From Muribaculum gordoncarteri (GTDB taxonomy: Bacteria > Bacteroidota > Bacteroidia > Bacteroidales > Muribaculaceae), in NCBI RefSeq assembly GCF_004803695.1, contig NZ_CP039393.1, forward strand, positions 930,001 to 994,000: a stretch of DNA of 64,000 nucleotides, read 5' to 3'. The notes beneath the pieces are model-generated. The model worked only from the letters and a program-made list of their open reading frames with translations, did no database searches and was not told the origin of the DNA. This document shows positions 62,099 to 64,000 of this stretch, piece after piece (positions within the stretch are counted from its first letter, which is position 1; every line of letters starts with the position of its first letter). Made by a program: the position numbers and the translations under genes.

Positions 62099-63066
62099 AA
62101 TTTATTTTTAGATTTCAGATATTCGAGGTGCAGATGGAAATATTTCCGTTGGAAAACTGTATATCCGGCCGACAGGACTGCGATCACCGAAATGAAGTAG
62201 ACCCATTCGTTGATGTGTAGATAGAGAGCCCCAAGTGATATCGTGGTCTGCAATGCGAAGTATATTGTCGACACCAAAGTATGGGGCATCCCAAGCTCAT
62301 TGGCCATAATCTGATAGGCGTGTTTGCGGTGTGGCTTGAATATGTTCTCATGCAGCATCAGTCGGTGGATTATGGTCAGGACGGAGTCGACTCCGTATAC
62401 GGCAAAGAAAATGAGATACCAAACCTGCCCGGTGGCCATTATCAGCGCTCCCAGCATGAACAGCAGAATGAAGGCTATCGACACCGAACCCACATCGCCT
62501 GCGAAGCATCGTGCCCTTTTTCGGAAATTGAATATGCAGAATACGAGCACGCTAATGCCGATTATATAAATCATTGACCGGTCGATGAATCCAATGTGAC
62601 TGTTCACGATTGCCAGTGGAATCAGTATGGCAATCGAATAGGCACCCGTTATTCCGTTTATGCCATCCATGAAGTTGTAGGCGTTTATTATTCCTGTACA
62701 CACAATCAATGCCGCGATTGAAATCCACCAGGACTCAAGTGTCAGGAATCCGAGTTGGTGAAACATCAGGAGCATGGCTATGAACTGAATCATCAGCCTG
62801 ATGCGGTTTGGCATCGAATGAAGGTCGTCGACGAAGCTTACAGCGGCAATCATCGTCAGTCCCAGCATAAACCACGGATAGGCGCCGTGCGACACAATGA
62901 AGTAGGCCATAGCACCGAAATAGAAGACTATGCCTCCTCCTCTAAGTGTTATTGTGGTGTGTGACGACCTAAGATTCGGCTTGTCTATTATATTGAATCG
63001 GTCGGCGAGTTTGAAGTATGCCAGTTCGGCCGCCATGAGGATGACGGAGATTATCAGATAGGTCAT
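62095..63066 (-). CDS. WecA/MraY-type glycosyl-1-phosphate transferase (GT4 family)
   Basis: The protein has 323 residues with about ten helices. It transfers a sugar phosphate to undecaprenyl phosphate, the first step of O-antigen or capsule assembly. Signatures are FVDDLHSMPNRIRL (about 78-91, metal Asp pair), NAYNFMDGINGITGAY (about 128-143) and HRKHAYQIMANELGMPH near residue 260. The sugar is not known. It sits between the epimerase and WbuC in a single minus-strand unit. Confidence 0.93.
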   Translation of the reverse strand: MTYLIISVILMAAELAYFKLADRFNIIDKPNLRSSHTTITLRGGGIVFYFGAMAYFIVSHGAYPWFMLGLTMIAAVSFVDDLHSMPNRIRLMIQFIAMLLMFHQLGFLTLESWWISIAALIVCTGIINAYNFMDGINGITGAYSIAILIPLAIVNSHIGFIDRSMIYIIGISVLVFCIFNFRKRARCFAGDVGSVSIAFILLFMLGALIMATGQVWYLIFFAVYGVDSVLTIIHRLMLHENIFKPHRKHAYQIMANELGMPHTLVSTIYFALQTTISLGALYLHINEWVYFISVIAVLSAGYTVFQRKYFHLHLEYLKSKNKL

Positions 63067-63082
63067 TGTAGGTGGTTGGACG

Positions 63083-64000
63083 CTATTTTGAAATGAAACT
63101 CTTAATGGTATGGGTCAGGCCGTCATAGGCTCTCACCGGCATTCGGTCAATTCCTAAGGCCTTCTTTATCTTGTCGTTTGACACGACATAGCTTTCGGTC
63201 AGCTTGTCAAGTCGGAATGTGTTCAAAGGCAGATGCAGCACATCGCCAATTCGTGCCGATGCATTGATTATTCCGCGCGGGAGTTTTATTATGCGGGCTT
63301 TTTTGTCCATGGCTTTGCACATTACCCTGATGAGTTCGTTGGTGGATAGGGCTTCGTCGTCAGCCATGTTGTATATGCCGCTTTCCATGTGTGATGAGAG
63401 GATGCGACCGATTACGAATGTTAGATTGTCAATGGATGTGAATGTCCGTCGGTTGTCAAATGCCCCCAGAGGCCAGGGAATTCCTTTGCTGATTACACCG
63501 TAGAGCAGATTGAGGTTGCCCTTGTTGCCCGGTCCGTGAATCATGCAGGGGCGCATGATTATCACATCTCGGCCGGTGTAGGCTGCGGGCTCGTCACTCA
63601 GTCGTGCAAGGATGTATTCCTCGGCGCGCACCTTGCTCTCTCCATAAGGTCCGACGGGACATGGCGTCACATCCTCGGTGAGTATCTCGCCGGGAACCCT
63701 GTCAACGGCCGCCTTTACCGAGCTGAAGAAAATGAATTTTTCAATGGATTTATGAGTCGTGAAGTAATCGAATACTTTTTTAGTGAGGTCGGTGTTAACT
63801 TTGAAATACACATCGGCCGCCGACTTGTTCTTAGTGTCATGGGCCTTGCCTGCGAGATGGATTATGGCATCGACCCGAGGAATTTTGTTATTTTCAAGGT
63901 CGTCCCAAGAGAATGTCCTTATGACACCGTCCTGCTCGGGGCTTATGATGTCAAGGCCGTAGATATCGTAATGATTTTTTAGTGCCTTGACAAGATTTGT
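63083..64000 (-). CDS. NAD-dependent sugar epimerase/dehydratase, 5' end outside the window
   Basis: The frame is open to the window edge, so about the first 10-15 codons, including the GxxGxxG turn, are missing. Visible SDR features are IYGLDI, AIIHLAGKAHD, the Ser of FFSSVKAA, and YGESKVRAEEY with the Tyr/Lys pair (the YxxxK). It resembles epimerases paired with WecA-like transferases, such as those making the lipid-linked first sugar. It is 16 bases upstream of the transferase gene and in the same operon. Confidence 0.9.
   Translation of the reverse strand, partial: TNLVKALKNHYDIYGLDIISPEQDGVIRTFSWDDLENNKIPRVDAIIHLAGKAHDTKNKSAADVYFKVNTDLTKKVFDYFTTHKSIEKFIFFSSVKAAVDRVPGEILTEDVTPCPVGPYGESKVRAEEYILARLSDEPAAYTGRDVIIMRPCMIHGPGNKGNLNLLYGVISKGIPWPLGAFDNRRTFTSIDNLTFVIGRILSSHMESGIYNMADDEALSTNELIRVMCKAMDKKARIIKLPRGIINASARIGDVLHLPLNTFRLDKLTESYVVSNDKIKKALGIDRMPVRAYDGLTHTIKSFISK

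Overview
The window looks like chromosome from a member of the Bacteroidales, most probably a Muribaculaceae-type gut commensal. The evidence is direct: many genes are preceded by the Bacteroidetes promoter pair (a -33 TTTG/TTG and a -7 TAnnTTTG, 19-22 bases apart), ribosome binding sites are weak, and family-typical genes are present (PorQ of the type IX secretion system, DUF4295 after rpmB-rpmG, TamB, a C10 protease with a C-terminal sorting domain, GH43 and GH78 enzymes, a TonB-dependent receptor). Species cannot be fixed from the sequence alone.

Layout. 1-9.6 kb: the end of a glycosyltransferase, mutL, two porin-like outer-membrane proteins, an orphan HsdR-N-like protein, holA, a LysM/binding-protein lipoprotein-like gene, an ECF S component, an OmpA/glycine-zipper lipoprotein and an EamA transporter. 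9.6-16.3 kb: an alkylation-repair HEAT protein and a thiamine operon on the minus strand (riboswitch-thiD-thiS-tenI-like-thiE-thiG-thiC-thiH) driven from one promoter and a TPP riboswitch; thiF is not in it. 16.3-24.1 kb: omega-amidase, acyltransferase and TonB genes on minus; porQ, cmk, ispH, an exonuclease, a small lipoprotein, a polyprenyl synthase and tatD on plus. 24.1-25.5 kb: a decayed alpha-L-rhamnosidase. 25.5-31.3 kb: grpE-dnaJ, then C10 protease-lipoprotein-ispE.

31.5-36.7 kb is an accessory stretch: a GH43 enzyme, a 950-base gap, then a GC-rich TonB-dependent receptor whose signal peptide contains an in-frame stop. The gap holds the most unusual structure of the window: four successive copies of a module (paired direct repeats, -33 box, -7 box, ATG). 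The first three ATGs open mini-ORFs of 33, 42 and 51 codons whose 3' ends contain the paired repeats of the next module; the fourth opens the receptor. 36.9-49.4 kb is housekeeping: tRNA-Cys, cinA, tsaD, tamB, an amino-acid symporter, nadE and menD.

49.4-51.6 kb: an IS1634-type insertion sequence with a perfect 92-base target duplication, inserted inside the -7 box of the ribosomal-protein promoter, which the duplication rebuilt. Then rpmB-rpmG-DUF4295 and an MFS transporter. 53.7-57.5 kb is a second accessory pocket: a small membrane protein, a tyrosine recombinase bordered by palindromes, a PH-domain gene broken by a stop codon, an HTH regulator with a membrane partner, and a Pro/Gln/Thr-rich protein. 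57.7-64 kb: a dipeptidyl peptidase IV, a DUF1846 protein and the start of a surface-polysaccharide locus (WbuC cupin, WecA/MraY-type transferase, truncated epimerase).
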